From assembly GCA_002392545.1 (NCBI GenBank), contig DGHF01000070.1, positions 1-6,438 of the forward strand: a stretch of DNA of 6,438 nt, read 5' to 3'. How positions within the stretch are numbered: position 1 is the first letter of the stretch; each line of letters opens with the position of its first letter. The notes beneath the pieces are model-generated. The model had not been told where the DNA came from, ran no database searches, and worked only from the letters and a program-made list of their open reading frames with translations. Positions 5,966 to 6,438 of the stretch are shown piece after piece. The position numbers were made by a program, and so were the translations under genes. This DNA comes from Ruminococcus sp. UBA3855 (lineage in GTDB: Bacteria; Bacillota; Clostridia; Oscillospirales; Ruminococcaceae).

Positions 5966-5981
5966 AAAATAGGAAAATAGG
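5966..5981 (+). repeat. Perfect 8-bp tandem repeat over the transcription start
   Basis: AAAATAGG occurs twice head-to-tail (5966-5973 and 5974-5981). It covers the presumed transcription start and the first transcribed bases, just before the hairpin. The second copy ends at a possible leader start codon, ATG 5982. It could bind a repressor or antiterminator, or be a chance duplication. Confidence 0.7.
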
Positions 5982-6026
5982 ATGAAGCCGTTGCAGAGTA
6001 TCTGTGGTGGCTTTCTTTATGCCTGA
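5982..6026 (+). CDS. Possible 14-residue leader peptide through the hairpin
   Basis: A short frame, ATG 5982 to TGA 6024-6026, reads MKPLQSICGGFLYA. It runs through the whole terminator-like hairpin and stops 13 nt before the start of the next gene, touching that gene's ribosome binding site. The only upstream binding site is a weak AGGA (5971-5974) about 7 nt away, at the very 5' end of the presumed transcript. Translation would melt the hairpin and so could affect readthrough. A frame this short can arise by chance, so the call is weak. Confidence 0.25.
   Translation: MKPLQSICGGFLYA
5985..6018 (+). terminator. Terminator-like hairpin just after the promoter
   Basis: A 13-pair stem (AAGCC GTT GCAGA at 5985-5997 with TCTGT GGT GGCTT at 6001-6013) closes on a 3-nt GTA loop and is followed by a U-rich run, UUUCUUU (6012-6018). 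Four of the pairs are G-U, which would be A-C mismatches in the opposite strand, so the structure makes sense only in the + strand RNA. It ends about 45-50 nt after the presumed transcription start. That is typical of an attenuator, or of a terminator that a phage antiterminator must overcome. The middle of the stem is weak because three G-U pairs stand together, so termination may be partial. Confidence 0.6.
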
Positions 6027-6039
6027 AAGGAGTTATGCT

Positions 6040-6438
6040 ATGCTTGCAAAGAAAGTCATGAGAAACGGCATCGATATTGATAACCGCATTATCGAACAGA
6101 TTACACAGCACCGCATCTGGTCTGAATTGTATGATGCTGTTTCCTACTGTCATCCCCTCGCTAATCTGGTAGAGGACATTCTGGAAAACAAGGAAACAGA
6201 ACTGACGGAGCTTATCCGTATGAAAGACAGCCTTGAAAGCATCATCATGGCAATCGGCAACTGTGACCAGAGGGAGATTCTCCGCCTGCGTTACTTTGAT
6301 AATCTTCCGTGGGACTGCGTGGCTGACCATCTCGGTGAAGATGTGGAATGGGTAAAAAAACAGCACCACAAGGCTCTGAAGAAGATTCATGTGGAATGTA
6401 CCTGTTGCTGTGACTGTGACGGAGATGACTTCGATGCC
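6040..6438 (+). CDS. Second sigma-70 region-4-like regulator (3' end beyond the window)
   Basis: The frame starts at ATG 6040 and is open to the window edge, giving 133 residues with no stop. AAAGGAG (6026-6032) lies 7 nt upstream. The first half is helical (to about residue 70). Residues 71-116 form a sigma region 4-like helix-turn-helix: CDQREILRLRYFDNLPWDCVADHL-type spacing with R84-Y85, W91, then the recognition helix EDVEWVKKQHHKALKKI. It resembles the small late-gene regulators (RinA/ArpU/DUF1492-like) of Firmicute phages and differs clearly from its neighbour at 5507-5911. After the helix-turn-helix comes a cysteine-rich tail, C120-T-CCC-D-C126, rich in acidic residues, which is unusual for this family. 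It is the first gene behind the promoter and hairpin at 5935-6018, so its level is probably set there. Confidence 0.8.
   Translation, partial: MLAKKVMRNGIDIDNRIIEQITQHRIWSELYDAVSYCHPLANLVEDILENKETELTELIRMKDSLESIIMAIGNCDQREILRLRYFDNLPWDCVADHLGEDVEWVKKQHHKALKKIHVECTCCCDCDGDDFDA
6403..6420 (+). repeat. Degenerate hexamer repeat in the cysteine-rich tail
   Basis: TGTTGC-TGTGAC-TGTGAC: three hexamers in a row, the last two identical. The 10 bases at 6408-6417 are the reverse complement of 5921-5930, in the dyad upstream of the promoter, at 9 of 10 positions. The repeat is short and lies in coding sequence, so it may simply reflect Cys/Asp codons. Confidence 0.4.

Noticed and set aside
6035..6061. 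Alternative start ATG 6035 just before the second regulator
   Set aside because: It reads only eight codons before a stop. ATG 6040 is better spaced from AAAGGAG and opens the long frame.
5908..6390. A 160-codon minus-strand frame over the promoter region and second regulator
   Set aside because: It would run against a strong promoter and a recognisable region-4-like gene, and its translation looks random.
1..6438. tRNA, rRNA, CRISPR array, insertion sequence or attachment site
   Set aside because: No cloverleaf-like segment, no regular repeat-spacer pattern, no transposase motifs and no integrase or flanking duplication were seen in this window.

Overview
The window reads as the replication-to-late-control part of a prophage or phage-like element from a Gram-positive host, most likely a Clostridia / Ruminococcus-like Firmicute. 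The reasons are strong GGAGG-type ribosome binding sites, start-stop overlaps between neighbouring genes, a slightly AT-leaning base composition, and a gene order (primase-helicase, VRR-NUC nuclease, SNF2-like helicase, small sigma-region-4-like proteins) that I know from prophages of such bacteria. The taxonomic call is an inference from style and gene content. All supported genes are on the + strand.

Layout. Bases 1-268 hold the 3' end of a small unrecognised phage gene, overlapping by 4 bases a 748-residue primase-helicase (265-2511) with an archaeo-eukaryotic-type primase domain, a PriCT-1-like linker and a D5-type superfamily 3 helicase. A non-coding gap follows (2512-2663). It holds two 20-bp arms in inverted orientation (2531-2550 and 2621-2640, 16 of 20 matching) around an AT-rich core, and is a good candidate for the element's replication origin. 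Then come, tightly packed, a YozE-like small protein (2664-2900), a VRR-NUC nuclease (2885-3166), an SNF2-like helicase (3147-4529), a 69-residue unknown (4513-4722) and a 251-residue protein with a possible sliding-clamp-like C-terminal part (4737-5492). The run ends with a DUF1492-type sigma-region-4-like protein (5507-5911).

The last segment (5912-6039) is a compact regulatory region: a 17-bp dyad directly abutting a well-formed extended -10 promoter, an 8-bp tandem repeat over the presumed transcription start, and a terminator-like hairpin ending only about 45-50 nt downstream. A 14-codon reading frame runs through the hairpin. A second sigma-region-4-like gene (6040 to the window end, incomplete) follows. 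I infer that early transcription makes the replication proteins and the first regulator. The promoter, hairpin and second regulator would then form a switch towards later genes beyond the window. The promoter-hairpin leader and the origin-like inverted arms are the parts most worth following up.
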